From contig PEAN01000024.1 in NCBI GenBank assembly GCA_002753735.1, forward strand, positions 1 to 56,827: DNA of 56,827 bases, written 5' to 3'. Both the position numbers and the translations under genes were made by a program. Shown here one piece after another: positions 35,698-45,518 of this stretch. The notes beneath the pieces are model-generated. The model had not been told where the DNA came from, searched no databases, and was given only the letters and a program-made list of their open reading frames with translations. This DNA is from Magnetococcales bacterium DCbin4. GTDB lineage: Bacteria > Pseudomonadota > Magnetococcia > Magnetococcales > UBA8363. Each line of letters opens with the position of its first letter. Positions within the stretch are counted from its first letter, which is position 1.

Positions 35698-35958
35698 ATG
35701 TCCTCTGAAATCAGCGGTGATATTTCCATTCCGCTCAATGATCGTGCCGTGCAGGTTTCCAAACGGATGGCGGTGAATTCCTCGGGTGCCGGGCGTTACA
35801 GTATTGGCCAGATGATCAACCAGGAAATTCAGGGGTCGACCGATAAGGCGTCGGAGACCTTCAACCGCAACAAACAGTTGCAACAGGTGGTCGATCAGAA
35901 GGCCATGGGGTCCGATCCCACTCCGGAACAGGAAGGACGGATCAGCGTTCACGCCTGA
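35698..35958 (+). CDS. Small hypothetical protein
   Basis: An 86-residue soluble protein with no recognised family. It starts at ATG 35698 with a perfect AGGAGG 5 nt upstream, the best ribosome site in this part of the window. It has a hydrophilic, Gln/Ser-rich composition (INQEIQGSTDKASETFNRNKQLQQVVDQ) and no signal or membrane segment. A 6-bp stem with a 20-nt loop (GCCCCG / CGGGGC, 35973-36004) follows the stop and could be a weak terminator. It is monocistronic. Confidence 0.65.
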   Translation: MSSEISGDISIPLNDRAVQVSKRMAVNSSGAGRYSIGQMINQEIQGSTDKASETFNRNKQLQQVVDQKAMGSDPTPEQEGRISVHA

Positions 35959-36301
35959 AACAAAATGCGTTTGCCCCGGACTCGTCGATCAGCGGGTACG
36001 GGGCCAATGGGTCATCTTCATGGTGAACCCGAAGGACATTCCTGTCAGATGGATCCCATGTTGGCATTCGTTTTGGGTTTTCTGTCGGGAGTCCACAGAT
36101 GTTCAGAACAGGATACCCTTCGGGCAAAGTTTCCTCTTATCTCTTCTCTGACTTGAAATGGATGGATTTTTTTTTTCCCCGATCCGTTCACGACATGTCA
36201 TTCATGCTTGGAAATCCATACGCTATTAGCGTATCATATCAATGATTTCATCTTTCCCGTCCATTTGACGGATTTACTGATATAACTAAAGGGAATTGAT
36301 T
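35959..36301. other. Gap containing the toxin-antitoxin promoter-operator
   Basis: The first half of this 340-bp gap shows only a weak hairpin at 35973-36004. The second half is A/T-rich, carries the operator at 36218-36234, and ends at the toxin gene. Confidence 0.6.
36208..36237 (+). promoter_or_regulatory. Promoter with perfect palindromic operator (HigBA-type)
   Basis: ATACGCTA-T-TAGCGTAT at 36218-36234 is a perfect 17-bp palindrome. It lies between TTGGAA (-35, 36208-36213) and TATCAT (-10, 36232-36237). This is where an HTH antitoxin dimer would bind to repress its own operon. Confidence 0.7.
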
Positions 36302-36646
36302 ATGGAATTTGTGGAAACGCGTGTATTTACACGCCATTTATCAGGGCATTTGACGGACGGATCGTTTTCCGATCTGCAGCAGGAGTTGATCAGGAACCCG
36401 GAGTTGGGGGACAAAATTCCAGGGAGTGGTGGTATCAGGAAAGTCAGGTGGGAATCGGCAAGACACAGCACTGGCAAACGGGGTGGACTTCGGATCATCT
36501 ATTTTCACCACAAGGTCAAATGCAGGATTTACCTGCTTACCTTGTATTGGAAAGGTGATATTGAAGACATCACCAAAGATGAAATCAAGGCTTTGAAGCA
36601 GCTTGTGAGGGGATGGAACCATGGCCAAGCGGAAGTTGTTCGATGA
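36302..36646 (+). CDS. RelE/HigB-type toxin
   Basis: A 114-residue toxin of the RelE/HigB-2 superfamily, expected to cleave mRNA on the ribosome. Visible motifs are IPGSGGIRKVRWESARHSTGKRGGLRIIYF (the beta-hairpin with basic residues) and CRIYLLTLYWKGDIEDITKDEIKALKQL. The gene precedes the antitoxin and overlaps it by 26 bp, the HigBA order. ATG 36302 is just behind GGG. It is regulated by the palindrome 65 bp upstream. Confidence 0.88.
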   Translation: MEFVETRVFTRHLSGHLTDGSFSDLQQELIRNPELGDKIPGSGGIRKVRWESARHSTGKRGGLRIIYFHHKVKCRIYLLTLYWKGDIEDITKDEIKALKQLVRGWNHGQAEVVR

Positions 36647-36932
36647 ACTGGTTGAAGGTATTAACGATATCAATGAATTTCAGGAAGGCAAGGTGACTCT
36701 GAGGCACTACTGTGTGGCACCCAAACCGCCCGTGGAGATCGAACCGGCCTTCATTGTCAAGGTTCGTGGACAAATGTCTCAGGGGGTTTTCGCCAGACGA
36801 CTTCGCATATCGGAAGCAACCTTGAAAAATTGGGAGCAGGGCAGAACGAAACCACCACCCACCGCAGCGGCATTGATCATGATGGTGGATCGATTTCCCG
36901 ATACGTTGGAGCGGTTGGAAGCACTTTCATAG
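36621..36932 (+). CDS. HTH antitoxin (HigA-type)
   Basis: A 103-residue antitoxin. Residues 1-50 (FDELVEGINDINEFQEGKVTLR) form the toxin-binding part. Residues 52-95 are a helix-turn-helix with QGVFARRLRISEATLKNWEQGRTKPPPTAAALI, the Xre/HigA-2 signature. ATG 36621 follows GAGGGGATGG. It neutralises the toxin encoded by the overlapping gene and likely represses at the 36218 operator. Confidence 0.9.
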   Translation: MAKRKLFDELVEGINDINEFQEGKVTLRHYCVAPKPPVEIEPAFIVKVRGQMSQGVFARRLRISEATLKNWEQGRTKPPPTAAALIMMVDRFPDTLERLEALS

Positions 36933-36955
36933 TCCCGTTCGAAACCGGTCCGGAG

Positions 36956-37255
36956 ATGGAAGGGATGACGCCTGAGTACGTCACGCGGCTTGGAAAGGCG
37001 TGGTTCGACGCAATGGTGGAAGCAACGCCCGAAAAAGAATTGTTTTCATTGCCAAAATTTGAGCATCGTCTGATACGGGAACGTCAGGGGAACGAAGCCA
37101 TGATCTTGATGCGTCAGTTGCGGCGTCGCTTTGGCACGATTCCCGAGTGGGTCAACGAAAAGGTTGCCCAAGCCGATCTTTCCTCTTTGGAAGTTTGGAG
37201 TCTCCGGTTTGTCGATGCCCAGTCGTTGGATGCCGTTTTCACGGACAAAGGATGA
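36956..37255 (+). pseudogene. DUF4351 fragment, remnant of an Rpn-type gene
   Basis: An open frame of 99 residues whose C-terminal half, LMRQLRRRFGTIPEWVNEKVAQADLSSLEVWSLRFVDAQSLDAVF, is clearly homologous to the end of the Rpn-type protein at 13617-14591. The nuclease domain is missing. It could be a separate small gene, but the 5' end lacks a convincing ribosome site and it sits directly behind a toxin-antitoxin operon. It is more likely the truncated 3' end of an Rpn gene displaced by that insertion. Confidence 0.6.
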
Positions 37256-37262
37256 CGACGAT

Positions 37263-39083
37263 CTAACCGGTCGGGGTCTCCATTTCGATCCGGTCGAGGA
37301 GGCGGTAGAAGGTGCGGCGGCTGATGCCCAATACCCGGGCCGCTTCGGTCTTGTTCCAGCGGGTTTGTTCCAGGGCGCGGAGGAGGTCGTCTGCTTCGGG
37401 GCGGCGTTTTCTCAGTTTCTGCGTCAGGATGCGTTGCGCAGTCTCCATGGCGGGTGGCAGGTCGATATCGGAGCGGGGGAGGGGGGGAACCGGGGGGGTG
37501 GGTTCCAACCGTTCTTCCTTGGAGGGGTCCAACGGCAGGTGGGTGGTGAACAGGGTGGTGCCGTTGCACAGCAGGCAGGCGTGTTCCAGGGGGTTCTCCA
37601 ACTCGCGCACGTTGCCCGGCCAGGGGTGGTTGAGCAGATGCCGCAACACCCCCCCTGAAAACTTGTCGATCCTTTTCTTGAATACATGATTGAACTTTTC
37701 CAAAAAATGTTGCACCAGCAAGGGAATGTCCTCCCGTCGCTCCCGCAGCGGGGGCAGGTGGGGGTTGACCACGTTGAGGCGATGGTACAGATCTTCCCGA
37801 AAGGTTCCGGCGCGTACTTTCTGCTTCAAATCCTGATGGGTGGCGACGATCAGGCGAAACTGGACCCGGATGGGGGTTGAGTCGCCAACCCGTTCAAACT
37901 CCCGTTCCTGGATCACCCGCAGCAACTGAAGTTGCATCCGTGGGGAGATGTCGCCGATTTCATCTAAAAACAGGGTGCCGGAGTTGGCCCGCTCGAACCG
38001 GCCAATCCGGTCCTTGAGTGCCCCGGTGAAGGCCCCCTTGACGTGACCGAACAGTTCGCTTTCCAACAGTTGTTCCGACAGGGCGGCGCAGTTGACCTTG
38101 ACCATGGGGACCAAGGTCCAGTCGGGTCGTTGGCGGTGGATCGCCTCGGCGACCAATTCCTTGCCGGTCCCACTCTCGCCCGAAATGAGTACCGTCGTGT
38201 TGACCGTCCCCAGGTGTTCGATCAGATCGTATAATTGGAGCATCTTCGGACTCTTGCCGATCAAACGGTGAAACTGATGGCGTGTTTCGAGTGATTGTTC
38301 CAGGGTGACCAAATAGGTTTGATTGTGAACGACCAGGACACAGCCATGCACCGTGCCATCTTCATGCAATACCGGGGTGACGGTGATCTCGTTGACCTGA
38401 ACCGGTCCCCGGGCCATGACGCATTCCAGGCGGTTGATGTGGCATGGGGTTCCCGTAGACAGGGTTTGCCGGACTGCCGCAACACAACCGCCATTGCATC
38501 CCACGAGTTGATCCTGAAAAGGGGTTCTGATGGCACGAACGGGATCGATCTGGCAGAGGGTTTTGGCCGAGGGGTTGATTTCCTGGATGATGCCGCCGGA
38601 GTCGATTAAAAAAAGGGCGTCGCGGACACTGCCGAACAAGGCGTGAAGATTTTTTTGTACCCGCAGATGTTCCTGGCGCAAAAAATGGTGTTGAAGCGCT
38701 TGTTGCGTCACTTTTTCCAGGTCAGCCAGACGGATGGGTTTGGTCAGATAATCAAAGGCCCCCAACCGCAGGGCTTCGGTAGCGCTTTGCAGGGTGGGGA
38801 AACCGGTGATCATGATGACGGGACATTCCAGATTCCGGTGTTTGATTTCATGCAGCAGTGCGATCCCATCCCGCCCTCCCAACATGATGTCGGAAAAAAT
38901 CAGGTCGAATCGTTGTGTGTTCAACTGCGCCATGGCGGCCTGGAAGCTGTCGGCACCGGTGGTACGATGTCCCATGCCGGTGAGCAGTTGTTCCAAGAGC
39001 AGCCGCATCGAGGGTTCATCATCGATGATCAGTACATTGACGGTTTTTCTTTGCGGTGAGGCGGGCGAGATCGGAGCGGTCAT
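37263..39083 (-). CDS. NtrC-family sigma-54 response regulator
   Basis: A 606-residue activator. The receiver (residues 15-130) has VLIIDDEP and phosphoacceptor [12 protein letters not shown]-like domain follows ([25 protein letters not shown]). The AAA+ domain (about 275-510) carries Walker A GESGTGKE and the sigma-54 contact loop GAFTGA, so it can open sigma-54 promoters. The Fis-type HTH is at the very end ([23 protein letters not shown]). It overlaps the upstream kinase by ATGA. A longer open frame to 39395 is antisense-like and rejected. The best target in view is the sigma-54 promoter at 45643 beyond the other end of its own operon. Confidence 0.93.
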   Translation of the reverse strand: MTAPISPASPQRKTVNVLIIDDEPSMRLLLEQLLTGMGHRTTGADSFQAAMAQLNTQRFDLIFSDIMLGGRDGIALLHEIKHRNLECPVIMITGFPTLQSATEALRLGAFDYLTKPIRLADLEKVTQQALQHHFLRQEHLRVQKNLHALFGSVRDALFLIDSGGIIQEINPSAKTLCQIDPVRAIRTPFQDQLVGCNGGCVAAVRQTLSTGTPCHINRLECVMARGPVQVNEITVTPVLHEDGTVHGCVLVVHNQTYLVTLEQSLETRHQFHRLIGKSPKMLQLYDLIEHLGTVNTTVLISGESGTGKELVAEAIHRQRPDWTLVPMVKVNCAALSEQLLESELFGHVKGAFTGALKDRIGRFERANSGTLFLDEIGDISPRMQLQLLRVIQEREFERVGDSTPIRVQFRLIVATHQDLKQKVRAGTFREDLYHRLNVVNPHLPPLRERREDIPLLVQHFLEKFNHVFKKRIDKFSGGVLRHLLNHPWPGNVRELENPLEHACLLCNGTTLFTTHLPLDPSKEERLEPTPPVPPLPRSDIDLPPAMETAQRILTQKLRKRRPEADDLLRALEQTRWNKTEAARVLGISRRTFYRLLDRIEMETPTG

Positions 39084-41053
39084 TGGAGGACTTCCTGGAT
39101 CGTCGCAATCAATGCCGATTGCAAAAACGGTTTGGACAGCCGCCGCCGGATTCCCGCTTCCGCCATTTCTTCCAGCAGGTCGGCATCGCCCCGGCCCGAC
39201 ATCAATATGACCGGGAAACCGGGGCGGATCTGCTGAAAACGCCGCGCCAGTTGAATGCCGGTCAACTCCGGCATGCCCTGGTTGGTCAACAACAGATCGA
39301 AGGCATCTTTCCGTTCGAGGAAACGGCGCCAGCCATCCTGGCTGCTGGTGGTCCCCGTGACCGTGTAGCCCATGGAGGTGAGCTGCGACTTGCACAGGTA
39401 GACCACGTCCAGGTCGTCATCGATCACCAGTACATGTCCCCCTTGTCGTGATGGGGTATTGGAAATCGTGCGTTCAAACGTTGAATCAGGGGTGCCAATC
39501 GTCGTGGCCAGGGGGAGTCGGACGTGAAACAGGCTTCCTTTCTCCGGGATGCTGCGCGCCATAATGCTGCCCCCCAGGTGTTGCACGATGCCATGGACGA
39601 TGGACAACCCCAGACCCGTCCCTTCGCCCAGGGTGCGGGTGGTGAAAAACGGGTCGAACATGCGTGACGCGGTGTCTTCGTCCATTCCCTGGCCTTCATC
39701 TTCGACCATGAGATCGACCGTTTTGCCTTCGGGATCATTGACGAGCCGGATGGCAAGGGTGCCGTTTCTCCCCTTCATGGCATGGACGGCGTTGGTGAAC
39801 AGATTCATGATGATTTGCTGAATCTGAACCGGTTGGCACAGGACGGGTCCCGCCGTTCGGTCGAGATCCACCGTCAGGGCGACGCCAGGGGGGAGATGGG
39901 GGGTGAGCAGTTTGAGCGCTTCCTTGATGATCGGGGTCACCGCAACCGGTGCCATGGGGACCGGCCCCGATTCCCGGCTGAACATCAAAATTTGCCGTAC
40001 CAGTTCCGCCGCCCGCAATCCCGCATCCAGAACGACCTCCAGATGGTTTTTGATCAGGGGTTGCCCTTCCACCGACCGCAGCGCCATCTCGGTGAAGCCG
40101 ATGATGCTGGCCAGCATATTATTGAAATCATGGGCGATGCCGCCCGCAAGGATGCCGATGGCCTCCAGTTTGCGCTCCCGCGCCAAATGGTGTTCCAGGT
40201 GACGGTTTTTCTCCTCCGCCAGTTTTTGTTCGGTGATGTCCGTGGCCACTCCGGCGATCCGGTGGACCCGGCCCGAACCATCACGGACCGGATAGGCCCG
40301 GTCGCGGATCCAACGCAGGGTGCCATCGCGGCGGACGATGCGGTATTCCAGGTGGAGGGTGGTCGTCTGCCGTCCGCCAAGGGCCGCTTCAATCCGTGGA
40401 CGGTCTTCGGGATGGATCGCCTGGAAACGGGAGGGGGGATGGCGATACAGTTCGGCTGGGGTTCGATCCCAGACGGTTTCATAGGCGGGGCTGACATACA
40501 AAAGCTGTTCCGATTCCAGGTCGAACAGCCAGAAAACCTCGTTGATGTTTTCCGCCAGTTGCTGAAATTTTTCCTCGCTCTCCATCAGGGCATGGGAGCG
40601 GACATCCACCATCTCCTCAAGTTTGAGTTGCCGCCGTCGCAACGTGTCTTCGGCCTCCTTGTCGCGCAGAATGACCTGGATTTTGGCGGTCAGTTCCCGG
40701 GCGTCGATGGGTTTGGAGATGAAATCCCTGGCCCCCGCTTCCAGGGCGCGGGTCCGGACCTCGGCGGTGGAATCATGGGCGGTGATGAGCAGAATGGGGA
40801 TGTTGGCGGTCCGGGGATCCTCCCTGAACCGGCGGCACATTTCGATGCCATCCATGCCGGGCATGCGCAGATCGATCAACGCCCCGTCGAGTGGGGTGTG
40901 CAGCGCGATGGCCAGACCCCGGGGGGCCGAAAAGGATTCAACCAGGTCACATCCCGGAATGAATTCGTCGATCAACTCCTTCAGGACAAACAGGTTGTCC
41001 GGTTTGTCATCGACCAAAAGCAGTCGGGGGGCGGGTTTGCCGGCATCATTCAT
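39080..41053 (-). CDS. REC-PAS-histidine kinase-REC protein
   Basis: A 657-residue soluble kinase. Order of domains: receiver (residues 10-125, LIDLRMPGMDG), coiled coil, PAS (165-285, with FQAIHPEDRPRI and HRIAGVATDITE), HisKA with H308 in GGIAHDFNNML, HATPase (EDEGQGMDEDTASRMFDPFFTTRTLGEGTGLGL), and a C-terminal receiver (VLVIDDDLDVVYL). The HDFNN form of the H-box is typical of NtrB-like kinases that pair with NtrC activators, and the NtrC gene overlaps it by 4 bp. Its ATG overlaps the preceding hybrid kinase by 8 bp. Confidence 0.92.
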   Translation of the reverse strand: MNDAGKPAPRLLLVDDKPDNLFVLKELIDEFIPGCDLVESFSAPRGLAIALHTPLDGALIDLRMPGMDGIEMCRRFREDPRTANIPILLITAHDSTAEVRTRALEAGARDFISKPIDARELTAKIQVILRDKEAEDTLRRRQLKLEEMVDVRSHALMESEEKFQQLAENINEVFWLFDLESEQLLYVSPAYETVWDRTPAELYRHPPSRFQAIHPEDRPRIEAALGGRQTTTLHLEYRIVRRDGTLRWIRDRAYPVRDGSGRVHRIAGVATDITEQKLAEEKNRHLEHHLARERKLEAIGILAGGIAHDFNNMLASIIGFTEMALRSVEGQPLIKNHLEVVLDAGLRAAELVRQILMFSRESGPVPMAPVAVTPIIKEALKLLTPHLPPGVALTVDLDRTAGPVLCQPVQIQQIIMNLFTNAVHAMKGRNGTLAIRLVNDPEGKTVDLMVEDEGQGMDEDTASRMFDPFFTTRTLGEGTGLGLSIVHGIVQHLGGSIMARSIPEKGSLFHVRLPLATTIGTPDSTFERTISNTPSRQGGHVLVIDDDLDVVYLCKSQLTSMGYTVTGTTSSQDGWRRFLERKDAFDLLLTNQGMPELTGIQLARRFQQIRPGFPVILMSGRGDADLLEEMAEAGIRRRLSKPFLQSALIATIQEVLQ

Positions 41054-44000
41054 GTCGGGCGGGCAACCATTTGTTCATGAGGGTGGAAAGACGGGTCAGA
41101 TCGATGGGTTTGGAAATGTAATCATCACACCCCGCGGCGATCATCCGTTCCTGGTCGCCCTTCATGGCGCTGGCGGTGACGGCGATCACGGGAATTCCCT
41201 TGATGGCGGGGTCCCCCTTGATCGAACGGGTGGCATCGAAACCGTTCATGATCGGCAGTTGCATGTCCATCAATACCAGGCCCGGCTTGAAGGAACGGGT
41301 TTTGTCGATGGCTTCCCTGCCATTGCCGGCGGTGATGTAGCTGTGCCCCAGGTCGTCGAGAATGGCCGTCAGGGCGAGCAGGTTGTCGGCTTTGTCCTCC
41401 ACAATCAGCACTGGGGAGGCCGCCGGATGTGCGCGTGTGGCGTGAGGGGGCACGGTTTTCGGGTCGGCCAGAAGATTACGGATGCAGGTGAGGAGTTGAT
41501 CGCGATTCAACCGTCCTTTTTGAATCAGTTCTTCGACCCGGTTGCGGATCAACATCCCCCGTTCCCCGGTGTTCAACTCCTTGGCGGTCAGCACCAGAAT
41601 CGGAAGATGGGCGGTGCGTGGCTGGGCGCGCAGTTGGTGGACCACCTCGAACCCATCCATTCCCGGCATCATCAGATCCAGGATGACAAGGGCGGGTATC
41701 TCGCCCTGGTCGAGCGCGGCCAGCGCCTCCATCCCGCCAGAGGTCTCGATGACTTCGTAGCCGGTATCTTCCAGTACGGAACGGATCTGCAACCGGGCGA
41801 CTTCGTTGTCATCCACAACCAGGATGCGTGATGGGGCGGTTTCAAGGGGTGGGGCGATACGGTGATTCCTGATGGGCAGGGTCGCCTCCCGGGGTTGGAT
41901 GGGGAGGATCAGGGTGAACGTGCTTCCGTGTCCGGGGGTGCTCTGCACCTGAATCCGGCCACCGATCATGTCGGCCAGTTTGCGGCTGATGGTCAATCCC
42001 AACCCCGTCCCCTCATGGTGCCGGCTGGCGGAACCGTCCACCTGGGTGAAGGCGTTGAAGATCGATTCCCAATGTTCCGGGGCGATTCCGGGGCCGCTGT
42101 CGCGGACCCAGAAGATCAGTTGCCCTCCGTCCCGGCTCAGACCGAGTTCCACTTCTCCCTTGGATGTGAACTTGATGGCGTTCGACAGCAGGTTCAACAG
42201 AATTTGCCGTACCTTGTCCTCGTCACAGTGGATGGATGGGACCGGTTCGGTGTGAAGGTTCAAGGTCAACCCTTTGCTCTCGGCCAGGGGTCGAACGGTT
42301 TCGATCACCCGGGCGACAGTGTCGGCGGGATCCATGTCGACGGGGGTCAGTTCCATCTGACCCGATTCAATCTTCGACAGATCCAGGATGTCGTTGATCA
42401 GGTTCAACAGTTGACGCCCGTTGCGTTCGATGACCGTCAGATATTCCCGCTCCTTGGCGGGATTCTTCCCGACCCCCTTGCTGATCATCAGTTGCGACAG
42501 GGTCAAAACGCTGTTCAACGGGGTACGCAGTTCATGACTCATGTTGGAGAGGAATTCCGATTTGAGACGGTCCGCCTTTTCCACCTGTCTTTGTTTGAGT
42601 TCAAGTTCCCGGGCCTGTTGGCGCAATTCTTCGGTCTGATGGTGCAGTTCTGCGGTCTGCTCGCGCAATTGCCGCGATTGAGCCTGCAATTCCTGGTTGT
42701 TGGCTTCCAGTTCATGGTTGCTCTGTTGCAGCTTTTCCGCCATCCGTTCCGTCCGGGCATGGGACAGGGCGTCGGCCAGGGCCATGCTGAACAGGCTTTG
42801 ACCCACCTTGAGGAATTCGGTCACCTCATGCGACATCGCCTCAAGGCTGGCCAGGACCAACACACCCAGGATCCGTTCCTGGAAGATCAACGGAATGTGC
42901 ATGATGGTCCGGGGGACGCCATCACCGGCGATGGTCGGATGGAGAAAGGGGGTGTCGGGTGGGATCTCTTCCAGGACATAGGGCCCTTTGTGTTGTATGG
43001 CGCGTCCGACGCCCCCTTCCATGTCGTGGAGGTATGCCCGCAGATGGTCCTGCCGGTCCATGCCGATGGCATGGGCCAGATTGAATTGTGATTCCTGTTC
43101 TTCATCCCGGATGTAGATGGCTCCCACCTGGCTCCGGGTATCGGTCAAAAGGGCATCCAATCCCAGGGCAAGGAGATCCTTCAGTCCACGGGCCGAAACC
43201 AATACCCGGGAAAGTTGCAATACCTTCTCCTGGATTGCCTGATGTTGTTGTTGTCGCTCCAATGCCCGGTTGAGTTGCTGCGTCTGTTCCGCCAAATGGC
43301 CCATGGTCCGTTGAACGGTATCGGCCATCCGGTCGAAGGTATTGGAAAGGAATCCGATTTCATTGCGTTCGTTGAGGTGGGAGCGAATGTTCATGTCCCC
43401 CTGGGAAAACTGTTCCGCGACCCTGCTCAACTGGATGATGGGACGACTCAACCGGGATGACATCCACCACGCCAGGGTGAGCAGCAATAACAGGGCGGTG
43501 GCACTGATCATCAGGACGATCCTGATTTCATAGTTTAAAAATCCCAAGGTTTCCTCACGATCCATTTGAACGACGAATCCCCATTCCCGATCCTGTTCGA
43601 AGGGGATATGGCGGTAGGCGGCAAGCACCGGTCGTCCGCGATAATCCAGACTGTCCATCGTTCCTTCCCGTCCCGAGATGGCAAGGAGGGCCGGGGGGGT
43701 CTGGAGGCGATCATGCAGGGGTTGGGCGATGCGGCCGTCGGGCAGGGGATGTTTGAGGTGCGTCAGGATGGCCAGATTCTTATCGAATAAAAACGCTTCT
43801 CCCCGGGTCCCCAGTCCGTCGCCCGTATGCATCAAAGGGCCAAACTGTGCTTCGGAGTCGGCGGTTAAAATGAGCAGGGCGATGGTCTGCCCTTCATCGG
43901 TGGTGATGGGGTGAACAATATGCAGCAGGCCATTGGTGTTGGTGGCATCCCGGGAGAGGTGGATGCTGGCGGTTTCGTTCAAGCGGGGCGCCGTCTTGAA

Positions 44001-44504
44001 CCATTCCAGGTCAATTCGCCCTTTTTTGTTCGGGGCGCGGGTCGAGACGAGGGTGACACCTTCCCGAAGGTCGGCGATTTCAATCCACGAGTAGATCGCA
44101 TAGGTTTGTTGTACCCGTTGGAGCATTTCCAGCAGTTCTTTGGAGGTGGATTCCCGGGCAGAACCCTCCTGGAGCAGCCGCAGGTTTTGGACCAGGAGTG
44201 GGTTGTGGGCGATGATATGGGCATCCCCCTTGCGGTCTTCCAGCCAGCGTTGCAACCGTTCCTTTTTGGTATCGGCCACCAGATCCAGGTAACGGAATCC
44301 CTGCTCGATCTCGATTCCCTGAAATCCCTTCCAATCGGTCAGGGGAATACCGGAGATGCTGAAAAATTCCAGGAGGAGCAGAATGGGGACGAACAGGAGG
44401 ACGAACCCGGCGATCATCTGGGAACGGATACTGCGGAACCTTCCGGGCTGGTCGGGGGTCGGGCGTGGTTCGGCGGGGGCTTCAAGATGACCTGATTCGT
44501 TCAC
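41046..44504 (-). CDS. Membrane hybrid histidine kinase with two receivers
   Basis: A 1152-residue sensor. A membrane helix (about 28-48) precedes a Cache-like periplasmic domain of about 280 residues, then TM2 (about 328-347), HAMP, GAF (about 425-570), a long Gln/Glu-rich coiled coil, HisKA with H near 656 in SNMSHELRTPLNSV, HATPase (DSGPGIAPEHWESIF) and two receivers with LVILDLMMPGMDG and LVLMDMQLPIMNG. The start is GTG 44504 with GGGA 10 nt upstream; no ATG precedes the membrane segment. It follows cheR by 18 bp. The periplasmic Cache domain makes it the likely signal input of the operon. Confidence 0.92.
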   Translation of the reverse strand: MNESGHLEAPAEPRPTPDQPGRFRSIRSQMIAGFVLLFVPILLLLEFFSISGIPLTDWKGFQGIEIEQGFRYLDLVADTKKERLQRWLEDRKGDAHIIAHNPLLVQNLRLLQEGSARESTSKELLEMLQRVQQTYAIYSWIEIADLREGVTLVSTRAPNKKGRIDLEWFKTAPRLNETASIHLSRDATNTNGLLHIVHPITTDEGQTIALLILTADSEAQFGPLMHTGDGLGTRGEAFLFDKNLAILTHLKHPLPDGRIAQPLHDRLQTPPALLAISGREGTMDSLDYRGRPVLAAYRHIPFEQDREWGFVVQMDREETLGFLNYEIRIVLMISATALLLLLTLAWWMSSRLSRPIIQLSRVAEQFSQGDMNIRSHLNERNEIGFLSNTFDRMADTVQRTMGHLAEQTQQLNRALERQQQHQAIQEKVLQLSRVLVSARGLKDLLALGLDALLTDTRSQVGAIYIRDEEQESQFNLAHAIGMDRQDHLRAYLHDMEGGVGRAIQHKGPYVLEEIPPDTPFLHPTIAGDGVPRTIMHIPLIFQERILGVLVLASLEAMSHEVTEFLKVGQSLFSMALADALSHARTERMAEKLQQSNHELEANNQELQAQSRQLREQTAELHHQTEELRQQARELELKQRQVEKADRLKSEFLSNMSHELRTPLNSVLTLSQLMISKGVGKNPAKEREYLTVIERNGRQLLNLINDILDLSKIESGQMELTPVDMDPADTVARVIETVRPLAESKGLTLNLHTEPVPSIHCDEDKVRQILLNLLSNAIKFTSKGEVELGLSRDGGQLIFWVRDSGPGIAPEHWESIFNAFTQVDGSASRHHEGTGLGLTISRKLADMIGGRIQVQSTPGHGSTFTLILPIQPREATLPIRNHRIAPPLETAPSRILVVDDNEVARLQIRSVLEDTGYEVIETSGGMEALAALDQGEIPALVILDLMMPGMDGFEVVHQLRAQPRTAHLPILVLTAKELNTGERGMLIRNRVEELIQKGRLNRDQLLTCIRNLLADPKTVPPHATRAHPAASPVLIVEDKADNLLALTAILDDLGHSYITAGNGREAIDKTRSFKPGLVLMDMQLPIMNGFDATRSIKGDPAIKGIPVIAVTASAMKGDQERMIAAGCDDYISKPIDLTRLSTLMNKWLPARHE

Positions 44505-44522
44505 TGGTCGTTCATCCCGTTT

Positions 44523-45434
44523 TCATGGTTGCGGGGCATGCGTTTGAAGTTTGCGGTAAATCCGGTTGTGTCGGTCCAGTGGAAAAAACAACGACTCCAG
44601 TTCCTGGTGGATGTGTTCCGCTTCGCCCAGAACCAGAAACCCCCCTTCATCCAACGAATCGTGAAACTTGCGGAGGATCATTTCCTGACTCGCCGGGGAA
44701 AAATAGATCAGTACGTTGCGGCACAGGATGAGGTCGAAGGTGCCGAAGATGCTGTCGGCAGGGGTGGCGTTTCCGGGGGTGGTCAGGTCGTGGTGGGAAA
44801 ACAGCACCATGCCGCGGATGGTGTCGCATACCTGGTACCGCCCCTCCCGTTCGGTGAAATACCGGTGGAACATCCCCAGTTTGACGGTGTCGAGCCGTTC
44901 CCCGGGATAGATCCCCTTGCGGGCGAACTCCAGGGTATCAGGTTGGATGTCGGTGGCGAAGATATGGCAGGCGCACCCCCGGGTCCGCCCTTGGACCTGG
45001 TCATGGATCAACATGGCGATTGAATAGGCCTCCTCGCCGGAACAACACCCGGCACTCCATACCCGGACCTCCTTTTTTCCCAGGCGTCTTTTGCGATCGA
45101 TGATCTCGGGCAGTACCTGTTGATCGATCAATTCGAAGACGATGGGGTTGCGAAAGAAGGCGCTGACCTCGACGGCCATGAGTTTGATCAGATGCTGACA
45201 TTCTTCGGGATTCTCAATCAGGCAATCCAGGTAGTCCCGCAGGCCGAAGCGGTTGATTTCCGCGATCCGTTCCGCGAGGCGGCGACGCAGCAGATCGGGG
45301 TCATATTGCCCAAGATCGCATCGGGTTGCCGTTCGCACCTGGTTGATGATGGCCGTCAACCAGTGATCGTGGGATGTGTGGCGTGGATCCATTCCCGGCC
45401 TGCAGGGTTCCTGATCGTTATCTGACGTTCCCAT
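44523..45434 (-). CDS. cheR: CheR-type MCP methyltransferase
   Basis: Adds methyl groups from S-adenosylmethionine to receptor glutamates. The 303-residue product has the CheR N-domain (DPDLLRRRLAERI, VEVSAFFRN) and the methyltransferase core with WSAGCCSGEEAYSIAML, FATDIQPDTLEFARKG and FDLILCRNVLIYF. The beta-subdomain loop (RYFTEREGRYQVCDTIRG) is short, as in pentapeptide-independent CheRs. It is the first gene of the leftward cheR-kinase-kinase-NtrC operon. ATG 45434 was chosen; ATG 45392 is possible. No cheB is in the window. Confidence 0.92.
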   Translation of the reverse strand: MGTSDNDQEPCRPGMDPRHTSHDHWLTAIINQVRTATRCDLGQYDPDLLRRRLAERIAEINRFGLRDYLDCLIENPEECQHLIKLMAVEVSAFFRNPIVFELIDQQVLPEIIDRKRRLGKKEVRVWSAGCCSGEEAYSIAMLIHDQVQGRTRGCACHIFATDIQPDTLEFARKGIYPGERLDTVKLGMFHRYFTEREGRYQVCDTIRGMVLFSHHDLTTPGNATPADSIFGTFDLILCRNVLIYFSPASQEMILRKFHDSLDEGGFLVLGEAEHIHQELESLFFPLDRHNRIYRKLQTHAPQP

Positions 45435-45518
45435 CGTATTCCAAACATGAATGCTCAGAAATGGTTTTTCTTCCGGGCCGTTGATTTGTGTCATCAACGA
45501 TGCAGATTTGGCGCAAAA

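Noticed and set aside
36956-37255. A third component of the toxin-antitoxin operon
   Set aside because: Its clear homology to the tail of the Rpn-type protein makes a truncated gene more likely.
39084-39395. N-terminal extension of the NtrC-type regulator
   Set aside because: The extra residues lie wholly within the overlapping kinase gene and are not receiver-like; the ATG at 39083 overlaps the kinase stop by ATGA.
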